Shown here: positions 1 through 6,943 of the stretch, piece after piece
Layout: each line of letters starts with the position of its first letter
Numbering within the stretch: the stretch's first letter is position 1
Assembly (NCBI GenBank): GCA_002418705.1
Contig: DIEQ01000058.1
Coordinates: 1,637-16,100, forward strand
Source of the DNA: Mageeibacillus sp. UBA5770
GTDB lineage: Bacteria; Bacillota_A; Clostridia; Saccharofermentanales; Saccharofermentanaceae
Direction of reading: 5' to 3'
Length of the DNA: 14,464 nucleotides
Translations under genes and position numbers: made by a program
Notes under the pieces: model-generated
What the model was told of the DNA's origin: nothing
Databases searched by the model: none
Seen by the model: only the letters and a program-made list of their open reading frames with translations

Positions 1-1215
1 GGAGCTCCAGAGAGCCCTTTCAAAACCAGCTCTCTGAATCCAGTGGGAAAGAATCCAACTATTGACTCTCTTCTTGAAACATTTGAGACCGACGACACGG
101 CACTGAAACCGTGTATGGACTATGCTCGAGACTACTATGATTCCCTTTTTCACGTTCAAGAGCAGGCTCTACAGAACATTCAGACAATCGACGAATACCA
201 TGACCAGCATGAATCGGTACTCGCGTATTCCGATTCGGATGACCTGTTCGCAGTTTCAACAGATCTCTCTGGTCCTGGCTCTGGATCTGGAACTTCTGGT
301 GACACGAGCGACCAAAACCTTGCATCTCTTGGTTCAGCGCTGCGGTCGCTACTGAAACCAATGGCTGATTCGGCGGTTTTTCAAACCGAAGTTTCAACGA
401 ATCGCGCTGCGACGAATGGAACTGAGAAAGCTTTAGAAGAGCATATGCTTTCGAATACGGCTTCCACGCAAAGCAAAATGACGAGCATTGTTAAAGGAGT
501 TGCAACAACCGGCGCAGCTGGAGCCGCTGTCACTGGTGTTGCTGCGCTCGGTGCACCAGTCACCGCGGTTGTTGGATTCATCTTCGCATTGCTCAGCATG
601 GTACCGGCTGGAATTGTCTTCATGGCCTACATAGTGACGTATGCCATGGCCGTTACAGTATCTGCATTTGCAATAATCTACGTGCCGTTCTACCTCCTGT
701 TTCAGTTCGGCAAATCGGTAACGACTCCTGCAACGCAGAGCAACCTCGGTCAACAGCATGGTGTCACCGAGTTACTGATGACGTTCACTATCCCAATAAT
801 CGTAACTCTTGAGATGGTCAACTTGGCTGTCTCAAAGGGGATGTTCATGGAGTTCTTCAATCATCTCATCGGAATGCTCGGCATCATCGGCGTAACGCTC
901 GGATCCTCAATAGTCTACAGCGCAATCTCGGTGCCAGTTGATCAAGGTGTGCTGCTCTCGGCGATGGCGGCATCTCTGAAACCGCTTGGAGTAAATATTG
1001 GAATGTCTCTACTTGCGATCTCATTTGCGCAGGTAATACGCGGAAAGCTTCAAGGGAATCAAGCAGTTTCAAAAGGCGATGTTGAGGGAGCTGCTCATAA
1101 AGTTGCGGAGGCGTCTCTTGTACGAGGTCTCATCAACCCAATTGCGTCAAGCGTCGGTAAACACAAATGGGCCACAAGTAAGGCATCGGCTGCTAAGGAC
1201 GTTAATCCACTCTAA
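1..1215 (+). CDS. C-terminal part of a large polytopic membrane protein (possible type IV secretion/conjugation component), 5' partial
   Basis: The reading frame is open from base 1, so the GTG at 43 is probably internal and the true start lies upstream. About 404 residues are visible. The first 155 or so are hydrophilic and include a KPC motif (nt 106-114), a Gly/Ser-rich stretch near nt 270-310 and an ASLGSALRS motif near nt 322-348. They are followed by about five hydrophobic segments at roughly residues 185-212, 214-235, 257-277, 287-310 and 330-347, counted from base 1. The downstream 873-aa protein carries the same landmarks in the same order, including the closing KPL...IG-SL...RG...GN pattern, so the two are paralogues. 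A hydrophilic domain followed by a C-terminal membrane bundle is the topology of VirB6/TraG/DotA-TraY class inner-membrane proteins of type IV secretion systems. I see no diagnostic motif, so that assignment rests on topology and context only. The missing N-terminus is probably about 450 residues, judged from the paralogue. Confidence 0.75.
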   Translation, partial: GAPESPFKTSSLNPVGKNPTIDSLLETFETDDTALKPCMDYARDYYDSLFHVQEQALQNIQTIDEYHDQHESVLAYSDSDDLFAVSTDLSGPGSGSGTSGDTSDQNLASLGSALRSLLKPMADSAVFQTEVSTNRAATNGTEKALEEHMLSNTASTQSKMTSIVKGVATTGAAGAAVTGVAALGAPVTAVVGFIFALLSMVPAGIVFMAYIVTYAMAVTVSAFAIIYVPFYLLFQFGKSVTTPATQSNLGQQHGVTELLMTFTIPIIVTLEMVNLAVSKGMFMEFFNHLIGMLGIIGVTLGSSIVYSAISVPVDQGVLLSAMAASLKPLGVNIGMSLLAISFAQVIRGKLQGNQAVSKGDVEGAAHKVAEASLVRGLINPIASSVGKHKWATSKASAAKDVNPL

Positions 1216-1229
1216 TCAAGGTGAAAATC

Positions 1230-1403
1230 ATGAAAAAATCTGAAACCGACGGAATTAACCTCTTTGATTTCAACACATTCGATCTCGAATTCAGCCCGGT
1301 TTTTGATCGCGAATGCCGAAATCTGTTCTACGTAAAACTGCATTCAAGCCACGCGTCTCTGTCGATTGACGAACAACGAGACCCGGGCGAAAACAAAAAA
1401 TAA
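1230..1403 (+). CDS. small hypothetical protein (57 aa)
   Basis: A 57-codon ORF lies between the two paralogous membrane-protein genes on the same strand, starting 15 nt after the first one stops. I chose the ATG at 1230 over the in-frame GTG at 1221 because an AAGGTG Shine-Dalgarno (1218-1223) sits six bases upstream of it. The GTG would itself be part of that ribosome-binding site. The product is soluble, with a Phe-rich centre (residues 11-25) and one cysteine (residue 29), and has no signal peptide or membrane segment. I do not recognise the family. Its position suggests co-expression with the flanking membrane proteins, but a role cannot be read from the sequence. The good ribosome-binding site and tight spacing are the main reasons for calling it real. 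Confidence 0.55.
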   Translation: MKKSETDGINLFDFNTFDLEFSPVFDRECRNLFYVKLHSSHASLSIDEQRDPGENKK

Positions 1404-1449
1404 TTTGAATCTCGGTAACTGAAAAAAACAACAATCTCGGTGAAATGTG

Positions 1450-4071
1450 ATGGATTCAATAATTTCTGACAGCTCCGGTGGATTCACTCTGCTCGCATAC
1501 GACACAACCCACGCAACTATTCTCGTGAATGGCTTAGCAATCCTTCACGGAATCCTGCCAGGACTGCTCACGATCGGAATCCTCTACTTCCTCATTGCAT
1601 CATTTATTCGGACATCTACTGGAGATCGGCAGTTTTTCATGTGGATTATGCAGGCGACGGTGGCAACTCTGTGCCTAATGATCATGTTCAATGGAATCTA
1701 CCTGCCAGGCTTCGGAACTGTTCTGAAACTCCGAGCAAATTCTCCGAAAAAACTCTCAAACATTTACGTCATCAAACATCCTGGTGCAATTCCGAACACC
1801 CAGGTCTTAGCCGGAATTTATGCTTTCGGGCCGTTCGAAACAATGGCCATGAATGACGCGGATGAAGAATTTGCGGCCGCTGCCGGTGGAAACAACGCGA
1901 AACTCGTCACTGGAACTGGCGGTGCACAGATGCCAATATATCGGCTCAGCCTCGGCTCCGGAGGCATGCTCAACTCTTCATGGGCTGCTCTGAATGGTAG
2001 ACTTGCAGAGGCTCCGGTTTACAGCTCAATCGCGATGTATCTCGTGAACTCGTTTACGAGCATAATGTACGCGACATTCAATACGGCTGAGGTGCTCTAT
2101 GTCGACCGATTCAATAGTTTCAACAATGAGAATGCCGTAAAGAGTGGAGAGAAAAAGGTTGGTCTCGTTGCTCCGGCTAAAGAGAGTTTTTATGCTGCTC
2201 TGCTCGATGGCGTTGAATCGGTGGTTCAAAAAACTTCGACTCTTTTTGAATTCAACAATGGGTCTTCTGAAAATACAGCCTATGCCGCAACGTCTGGGAC
2301 ATCTTCTACAATCCGTCTCGAACCGCTTGGTGAGGCCTCGGTATCTGTCAACGCTTTGGATGTTACCGAAATGATCACTCATCCTATCGATCTTCCGGAT
2401 CTATCCTACGATGAATTCAGTCAGAGACTCGTTGGAAGTTCCAGTAGTGAAGGGATTGGAATTGAGAGTTCCAGTGAGTTTGCGGAGCGCTACCATGCGA
2501 ACGGTGGATCTGGTGATCCGCTCCGAAAAGGGGCGATGTTCGGTATCGGTGCTGCTTCGTGTCTTACTAACGTACAAGCTCCGCTGATTGGAAAATCCGC
2601 CGCGATCTTCCATCCAGCCTACTTTCAACCTTCGGACAGGATTACCGGAAGACTGACAAATGAAAGTGGTTCGTGTGCCGTTCCCCTTTTCGGAGGCCTC
2701 TGCCTTGACGACTTCATCACGGCTGTTACTGGCTCGAACGGCAACTTCGAATTTCAAGACGCTCTCTCAGCACTTGGGAACATGGCTTCCCAGGAGTGGA
2801 ACTTTGATGTGCCAGAATGGACCCTTGAAACTCCATCGACAATCTCTCTGCAAAGCACATTGTCAGCTCTTGAGTCGGTTGATGTGGAACAATTTCCGGA
2901 AATGAAGCCGTGCGTTGAACTTGGAAAGGACCTTGTCGCGCTTGATCTAACCAAACTCGAAATGAATGAGGATTTTATCGCGGAAACCGATTCGAGGTTT
3001 GCTGACCGAGATGCACATGTGGAGATGTATAACGCAATCGCCGGCATTGAGAATAAATCGCGCGATGACGATGATGGATTCTATGCGATCTCAATCGATA
3101 CGCCAGGCAGCTTGGATGGGTCTGGAGGAAATATGAGTGGTGGTGCTGACTCTAATATGGCCTCACTCGGATCTGCGATGAGGTCAATCGCCTCAGTCCT
3201 TACGACGAACTACAACCCGATGCAACTCGAACAGGATACTTCACATACGCCAGTTGAAGAAAAATCGAAAACTACAGGCATCGTCCAGTCGGTCTTAGAT
3301 TTCGGTCAAACAGTCAATAACTGGACCGTGGTCGGACTTGGTAAGCGAGCCGCCGAATTTGGAGCTGGAGTTGGCAAGGCTGCCTGGGACGGCGGTCTTA
3401 GTGGAATGAAGGACCATGTCACTGAAGGCATCAAAGACGCTGCGTTTTCAGGCCTCGAAATGATCATGACTCCGTTCTCGCTGATCCCGATCCTAGCAAT
3501 CTTGTTGCTTCATACCATTGCCTACTACACGACCATTTTCACCGCTGGGATATTTGTCGTATTGTTTCTGGTCTGGATTGGCCTTGCATGTATCAAGCTC
3601 TTCATGGGCACGTCGGATGATGACACGAGGCCGCTTGGAATTGCGATCTTCCCGATCGGTTCTCTGTTTGCGTTTGTCGCTCTCATTGGGGTCACGCTTG
3701 CAATCTTTCCGTTCATCAGCGCAGACTGCATGCTCTTCATGAAAATGGCGCGGACCAGCCTTGCAACTGCGACCACTGGCATCCTTTCAGGTTTCGTGGC
3801 CGGAGTTTCTGGTAGTCAGGGAATGGTCGAGACTGGAATGGACCTTTTTACAATCGCGATGAAACCGCTCGCCGAGATTATTGGAATTTCGCTGATTCCG
3901 GGAATCCTCATGAGCCTGCTGCGTGGAAATCCATATCATCCACAATCAACAACATCTGGGGCATCTGCAGTGCTGCGGTCTGCCGGCAATCCGACTGGTG
4001 GAGCGTCCGGCTTGATGTCAACGGTGACAAGGCTCTCTGGAAAATCCAAAACGCCGTCTGGCAGTGCATGA
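1450..4071 (+). CDS. large polytopic membrane protein (873 aa), paralogue of the upstream gene; possible type IV secretion/conjugation component
   Basis: I start it at the ATG at 1450, which follows a GGTGA ribosome-binding element (1439-1443); an in-frame GTG lies just ahead at 1447. Two membrane segments are near the N-terminus (about residues 26-51 and 64-86). A long, mostly hydrophilic region of some 580 residues follows, with several cysteines. About four or five segments come at the C-terminus (about 677-700, 703-725, 730-757 and 800-826). The region from the KPC motif (about residue 486) to the end corresponds to the partial protein at the left edge: KPC, a DDGFYAIS block, a GSGGNMSGG linker, ASLGSAMRS, the membrane bundle and an RGNP terminus. 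The layout matches the broad class of VirB6/TraG/DotA-TraY inner-membrane proteins of type IV secretion, but no family signature is certain. Another large transporter-like or surface protein remains possible. I am confident of the coding call and much less sure of the function. Confidence 0.85.
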   Translation: MDSIISDSSGGFTLLAYDTTHATILVNGLAILHGILPGLLTIGILYFLIASFIRTSTGDRQFFMWIMQATVATLCLMIMFNGIYLPGFGTVLKLRANSPKKLSNIYVIKHPGAIPNTQVLAGIYAFGPFETMAMNDADEEFAAAAGGNNAKLVTGTGGAQMPIYRLSLGSGGMLNSSWAALNGRLAEAPVYSSIAMYLVNSFTSIMYATFNTAEVLYVDRFNSFNNENAVKSGEKKVGLVAPAKESFYAALLDGVESVVQKTSTLFEFNNGSSENTAYAATSGTSSTIRLEPLGEASVSVNALDVTEMITHPIDLPDLSYDEFSQRLVGSSSSEGIGIESSSEFAERYHANGGSGDPLRKGAMFGIGAASCLTNVQAPLIGKSAAIFHPAYFQPSDRITGRLTNESGSCAVPLFGGLCLDDFITAVTGSNGNFEFQDALSALGNMASQEWNFDVPEWTLETPSTISLQSTLSALESVDVEQFPEMKPCVELGKDLVALDLTKLEMNEDFIAETDSRFADRDAHVEMYNAIAGIENKSRDDDDGFYAISIDTPGSLDGSGGNMSGGADSNMASLGSAMRSIASVLTTNYNPMQLEQDTSHTPVEEKSKTTGIVQSVLDFGQTVNNWTVVGLGKRAAEFGAGVGKAAWDGGLSGMKDHVTEGIKDAAFSGLEMIMTPFSLIPILAILLLHTIAYYTTIFTAGIFVVLFLVWIGLACIKLFMGTSDDDTRPLGIAIFPIGSLFAFVALIGVTLAIFPFISADCMLFMKMARTSLATATTGILSGFVAGVSGSQGMVETGMDLFTIAMKPLAEIIGISLIPGILMSLLRGNPYHPQSTTSGASAVLRSAGNPTGGASGLMSTVTRLSGKSKTPSGSA

Positions 4072-4090
4072 GTATAAAGGAAATGGAGAT

Positions 4091-4120
4091 GACGGCTATG
4101 GTCAGCTGATTATAGCCGTC
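4091..4120 (+). repeat. 9-bp perfect inverted repeat (hairpin) between genes
   Basis: GACGGCTAT (4091-4099) pairs exactly with ATAGCCGTC (4112-4120) across a 12-nt loop that contains the palindrome CAGCTG. It begins 19 bases after the stop of the 873-aa gene. No U-run follows the right arm, so it is not a standard intrinsic terminator. An RNA stem that limits read-through or protects the upstream transcript, or a protein-binding site, would each fit. A nine-codon frame (ATG at 4084, TGA ending at 4110) overlaps the left arm but has little support. Confidence 0.5.
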
Positions 4121-4172
4121 GATCATAGCGGATTGGAAAACAGCTGTGACCTCGCATGCTATGGAGATATGT

Positions 4173-4322
4173 ATGAACGCACCAGCAATGCCCAAAATCA
4201 TCGAGAAAACCATTCAACTTGAAGATCTTGAAATGGATCCTGAGTTACTCGCCGAATTCATCGAAAGCGATGAACTGGCAAATTCAGAAAAGGGAACTCT
4301 ATCGGACCTGAACCAGTGCTGA
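4173..4322 (+). CDS. small acidic hypothetical protein (49 aa)
   Basis: This short ORF opens with ATG at 4173, six bases after a GGAG ribosome-binding site (4163-4166). It encodes a strongly acidic 49-residue peptide rich in Glu, Asp and Leu (residues 10-45), with no signal peptide or membrane segment. Its TGA (4320-4322) overlaps the GTG start at 4316 of the next gene within the string GTGCTGA, a classic arrangement for translational coupling. I do not recognise the family. An acidic peptide encoded directly before a protein with a very basic tail could form a charge-complementary pair, but that is only inference. Confidence 0.5.
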   Translation: MNAPAMPKIIEKTIQLEDLEMDPELLAEFIESDELANSEKGTLSDLNQC

Positions 4323-4747
4323 AACCGATGCAGGTACAGTCTGCTTCAGAGGAGGTAAACACTCCGGTTTTTCCGATCACAGCGGCTCTTCAGCAGAAGC
4401 TCGGTAGAGTAAAGGTGATCAGAGAATTGAGCGTAAGGATGGGAACCAATCTTGAAACGGCTCGACTTCTTCTGGAGCTTCCAACTGATATTGTAATGGA
4501 TTTATCATCTGCATTACGCGGGAAGCACGCAACTGTGACGGACCTCTGTGTCATTCTTTCAATGTTCTATGGAATCAGGATCAACGACACGCAATTCACT
4601 GCGATGCTCGTACAGCTAGACCCGGGAGAGAGACTCCGTCGAAAAAGAGAAAAGCGCAAACGTCGAAAACAGGCGCTGAAAATCAAGAAAAAAGGTGCTG
4701 CGGAAGTGGAGGCAGAAATTGAGATGGAAGGACCGTCACTCAATTGA
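4316..4747 (+). CDS. hypothetical protein with a highly basic C-terminal tail (143 aa)
   Basis: The GTG at 4316 overlaps the stop of the preceding 49-codon ORF by seven bases. No clear Shine-Dalgarno stands before it, which suits initiation by termination-reinitiation. An in-frame ATG at 4328 is the alternative start. Residues 25-100 look like a compact alpha-helical domain (alternating Leu/Ile/Val and charged residues). Residues 106-127 are almost all Arg and Lys, and the end (129-143) is acidic. The basic stretch suggests binding to nucleic acid or to membrane phospholipid, but no known helix-turn-helix or ribbon-helix-helix is convincing. It sits between the membrane-protein genes and an HU-type gene. 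I cannot name the family. Confidence 0.65.
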   Translation: MLKPMQVQSASEEVNTPVFPITAALQQKLGRVKVIRELSVRMGTNLETARLLLELPTDIVMDLSSALRGKHATVTDLCVILSMFYGIRINDTQFTAMLVQLDPGERLRRKREKRKRRKQALKIKKKGAAEVEAEIEMEGPSLN

Positions 4748-4763
4748 AATTTCTTGAAAAGAT

Positions 4764-4780
4764 ATCAATTAATAATTGAT
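4764..4780 (+). promoter_or_regulatory. 17-bp palindrome (candidate operator) upstream of the HU-like gene
   Basis: ATCAATTA (4764-4771) and TAATTGAT (4773-4780) form a perfect 8-bp inverted repeat around one central base. The right half covers most of the proposed -35 box of the HU-gene promoter (TTGATT, 4776-4781). That is where a repressor dimer, or the nucleoid protein itself, would act. The site is very A/T-rich, so some symmetry could arise by chance. Confidence 0.4.
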
Positions 4781-4805
4781 TTCATGAACGAAATTATCGT
4801 ATAAC
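4776..4805 (+). promoter_or_regulatory. candidate sigma-70-type promoter for the HU-like gene
   Basis: TTGATT (4776-4781) and TATAAC (4800-4805) lie 18 bases apart, matching the -35 consensus at four of six positions and the -10 consensus at five of six. Transcription would start near 4812, leaving a leader of about 50 nt before the ATG at 4861. The region has no ORF, which fits a separate promoter. Confidence 0.4.
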
Positions 4806-4860
4806 TCTCGAAATTGCAGTTTAGGCTACTACATTGTAAACCATAATTCGGAGTTTGAAG

Positions 4861-5172
4861 ATGAACAAATCAGATTTGATTAAGGCTTTCGTCGATGAAA
4901 CCAAGGTTTCAGACAAGGTAGGTAGCAGCATTATCGAAACTATCTTGGACAAAATGACTGAATCTCTGATTCAAGGCGAAAGTATAGAATTGCGTGGCTT
5001 TGGCAGCTTTACAATCAAAAAATATGAAGGCTATGAAGGCCGAAATCCTAAAACTGGAGTCGTTACAATCGTCAAACCGAAAAAGCTCCCGTTTTTCAAG
5101 CCGGGTAAGGCTCTTCGCGAATCGGTCAATTCGAATCGGAGAACTGTTTCGAAAGCTAAAAACAAGAAATAA
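4861..5172 (+). CDS. HU/IHF-family DNA-binding protein with a basic C-terminal tail (103 aa)
   Basis: This is a nucleoid-associated, DNA-bending protein of the HU/IHF family, which acts as a dimer in the minor groove. The helical N-terminal half opens with MNKSDLIKAF. It is followed by the signature GFGSF (residues 46-50), the beta-arm GRNPKTG (60-66) containing the Pro63 that intercalates in DNA, and the closing PFFKPGKALRESVN (77-90). I chose the ATG at 4861 because GGAG (4850-4853) is seven bases upstream; an in-frame TTG at 4855 is less likely. HU proteins usually end near residue 90. Here 13 further residues (91-103), including six Lys or Arg, form a short basic tail. HU versus IHF subtype cannot be fixed from sequence alone. 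It has its own candidate promoter and is the last plus-strand gene. Accessory HU/IHF-like proteins are common on plasmids and integrative elements, which would suit the neighbouring genes. Confidence 0.93.
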   Translation: MNKSDLIKAFVDETKVSDKVGSSIIETILDKMTESLIQGESIELRGFGSFTIKKYEGYEGRNPKTGVVTIVKPKKLPFFKPGKALRESVNSNRRTVSKAKNKK

Positions 5173-5302
5173 CGTGTAGGAATCGAGATTTGATCTGACA
5201 AAAACCTCTGTGCTCCCTTCCTGCCAAGAGTAACCAGAAAGAATTTAGTCAGGGAAGCAACCGCGCGCCTTAAAAACGACGGTGTTTCCGATGTATCCTC
5301 GT

Positions 5303-5806
5303 CTATTGTATCGTGGTATTCAAATCAGCCATTATTCGGCTCTCATTTGGCAATATTGCATCAGAACAAACGGAGTTGCTTTTAAATTTGTTTTCCTTAC
5401 ACATCTCGATGAGTTCGAAGGACTGTGCGGGAGTAAAAGAAAAACTCATCTTAGGCCCCCTTGATGGATAAGGATTTTCGTTATGCTGGTTTTTAGTCTC
5501 CTCAACCTTAGCTGTTGCTGGGATTTTCCCGCTATGTACTGAATCAATTACGCATTTATTTCGTTCTGAAGGACGAAGGTCTGGTGACATGCATGAAGGA
5601 TAGACTTTCATGCACATCTCCATTTCTTTTTGATTAAAATCAAACTGTTCACATGCAATTCTTACACCTAACTTATTTATGTTATCATCCATTTCTTGAA
5701 ATGCATTGCCGGCTAATGATAGCGATGGATAGAATGTTAATAAAACAAATAATAGCAAAAAATTAAATTTATTTTCTGAAGCAAAGGCTATTTGTTGTTT
5801 TAACAT
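5303..5806 (-). CDS. small secreted protein with six ordered cysteines (167 aa)
   Basis: The start is the ATG at 5804-5806, preceded by a strong AAGGAG six bases upstream; the longer frame to 5842 has no comparable site. Residues 1-32 form a Sec signal peptide with a hydrophobic core and likely cleavage after LSLA (residue 32). The mature part has six cysteines at about residues 52, 65, 72, 85, 136 and 147. The first four have symmetric spacing, Cx12C-x6-Cx12C, which suggests a disulfide-locked helical hairpin in the periplasm. The last two form a Cx10C pair near the C-terminus. I do not recognise the family. It is the last gene of the minus-strand series, 150 bases after the two-TM protein gene, so it may belong to the same envelope system. 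The DNA is more A/T-rich than the FlgT-like genes upstream. Confidence 0.75.
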   Translation of the reverse strand: MLKQQIAFASENKFNFLLLFVLLTFYPSLSLAGNAFQEMDDNINKLGVRIACEQFDFNQKEMEMCMKVYPSCMSPDLRPSERNKCVIDSVHSGKIPATAKVEETKNQHNENPYPSRGPKMSFSFTPAQSFELIEMCKENKFKSNSVCSDAILPNESRIMADLNTTIQ

Positions 5807-5845
5807 TTTTATCTCCTTAGGTGGAAAAGATAAATTATTCAATAA

Positions 5846-5864
5846 CTCAACTCAGAAAGTTGAG
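5846..5864 (-). repeat. 7-bp hairpin between two minus-strand genes
   Basis: CTCAACT (5846-5852) pairs with AGTTGAG (5858-5864) around a five-base loop. It lies in the gap between the two-TM protein gene and the six-cysteine protein gene. On the minus strand only a weak T-rich stretch follows, so it could be a poor terminator or attenuator that lowers expression of the last gene. The evidence is structural only. Confidence 0.3.
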
Positions 5865-5956
5865 ATACTAAAAATCATATTTCAAGAGCTGGAACCATTC
5901 ATGTGTATGCATTCATGTGTGATACCTTTGAGAACCTTTCCTCTGCAAAATGGAGA

Positions 5957-6826
5957 CTAAATGGGATCAGTTGGTTCTTCTTTGCTCTCATCCGCGGTAG
6001 CAACCTGACGCCATTCTTTTTGATAAATCGCTTCATGAATGTTTCGAAGGTTATTCTCTATTTTTGCGAATATGAGATAAAGGGCGAGAAACATGAAGAT
6101 TCCAAAAGATACTCCAGCCGCCATGAGATTTTGCAGCGCGTCAACTTTAGCCGAACGAACTCTATTGAGCTCGGCGTTCCATTCATTCTCGACTCGGTCC
6201 TTTTCGCTTTTTTCGAATTGCAGCTTTTCGTCCTGAATTGTTCTCCAGGTATCAGCGTGAAATTCAAGAATAGGTAAGAAAATGGTTTTTACTTTGCCCT
6301 CTTTTTTGAGTGCAATTAACGATTCATCTTCCAGTGCCTTACAGATAAATGGTTTTGCCGCCCTGACCCAGGCTTCCCCCAAAAGTGGGGAATCGGCTAT
6401 CCTTTCAAGCCTTGATCTGAATTCGTTTACCCGTTGCAGGTTTTGAGTATCATCTATATTTTCAATTACCGCGCCGATTTTTTTGCCGAAGTCGGCTGAA
6501 CAGCGATACAATGCCGTCGCATCTTCTAAATACAATAATGACGTTTGCTGACTGTCTTGCTGAGCGGGTATTGTTCCCTGATTATTTTCCTGCTTTTCTC
6601 GATCAATAAGAAATTGTTTTAATCTGTCCAGGTTTATCTCCTTTACTGGATCTTTTTCCGGAGCTTTTTGAGCGGGAGTTGGTTGCTTTGGCGTTTGTGA
6701 AAGCTGATAGATGGCGTTACCGCAAAGAATCAGAATGGAGAGTAGAGCAATTCCCATAATGAACAAAACGGTACCCTTGAAAATTTTAAGAAAGAAAACC
6801 TCTAAGTTCTGAGTCGAATGTGCCAT
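5957..6826 (-). CDS. two-TM membrane protein with a large periplasmic helical domain (289 aa)
   Basis: The ATG at 6824-6826 follows AAGGGG four bases upstream. A membrane segment at about residues 15-40 is followed by a Pro/Lys-rich linker (44-61). A mostly helical domain (62-232) then holds two cysteines, C109 and C162, that could form a disulfide. A charged, probably coiled stretch (about 195-232) leads to a second membrane segment (about 233-254) and a cytoplasmic tail of 35 residues. Both ends are therefore predicted in the cytoplasm with about 190 residues in the periplasm. I do not recognise the family. Its place immediately after the CsgG/peptidoglycan-binding lipoprotein makes an inner-membrane partner for the periplasmic and outer-membrane proteins of this cluster a reasonable guess. 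Confidence 0.8.
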   Translation of the reverse strand: MAHSTQNLEVFFLKIFKGTVLFIMGIALLSILILCGNAIYQLSQTPKQPTPAQKAPEKDPVKEINLDRLKQFLIDREKQENNQGTIPAQQDSQQTSLLYLEDATALYRCSADFGKKIGAVIENIDDTQNLQRVNEFRSRLERIADSPLLGEAWVRAAKPFICKALEDESLIALKKEGKVKTIFLPILEFHADTWRTIQDEKLQFEKSEKDRVENEWNAELNRVRSAKVDALQNLMAAGVSFGIFMFLALYLIFAKIENNLRNIHEAIYQKEWRQVATADESKEEPTDPI

Positions 6827-6857
6827 ATTTCCCCTTAAGACATAAAAATTGTGTTTA

Positions 6858-6873
6858 CAGGATGTTCATCCTG
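6858..6873 (-). promoter_or_regulatory. 16-bp palindrome upstream of the two-TM protein gene
   Basis: CAGGATG and CATCCTG flank a two-base centre, giving a perfect 16-bp palindrome 32 bases before the ATG at 6826. It could be an operator. It could also be the stem of a weak terminator for the lipoprotein gene, since a run of five T follows about nine bases later on the minus strand. The loop would be tight for a terminator. Confidence 0.35.
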
Positions 6874-6943
6874 CGTCACGATGGAGAGAGGCAAGGAATT
6901 GATTCGATCTTGCCATCGACGTGTTGTAATGATGGAAGAAAGG

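Noticed and set aside
5897..5920. Direct repeat ATTCATGTGT (5897-5906 and 5911-5920)
   Set aside because: Only two copies with a 14-base period and no CRISPR, iteron or attachment-site context; it could be chance.
5903..6277. 124-codon plus-strand ORF opposite the two-TM protein
   Set aside because: It overlaps the better-supported minus-strand gene, has no ribosome-binding site and has a shadow-like composition.
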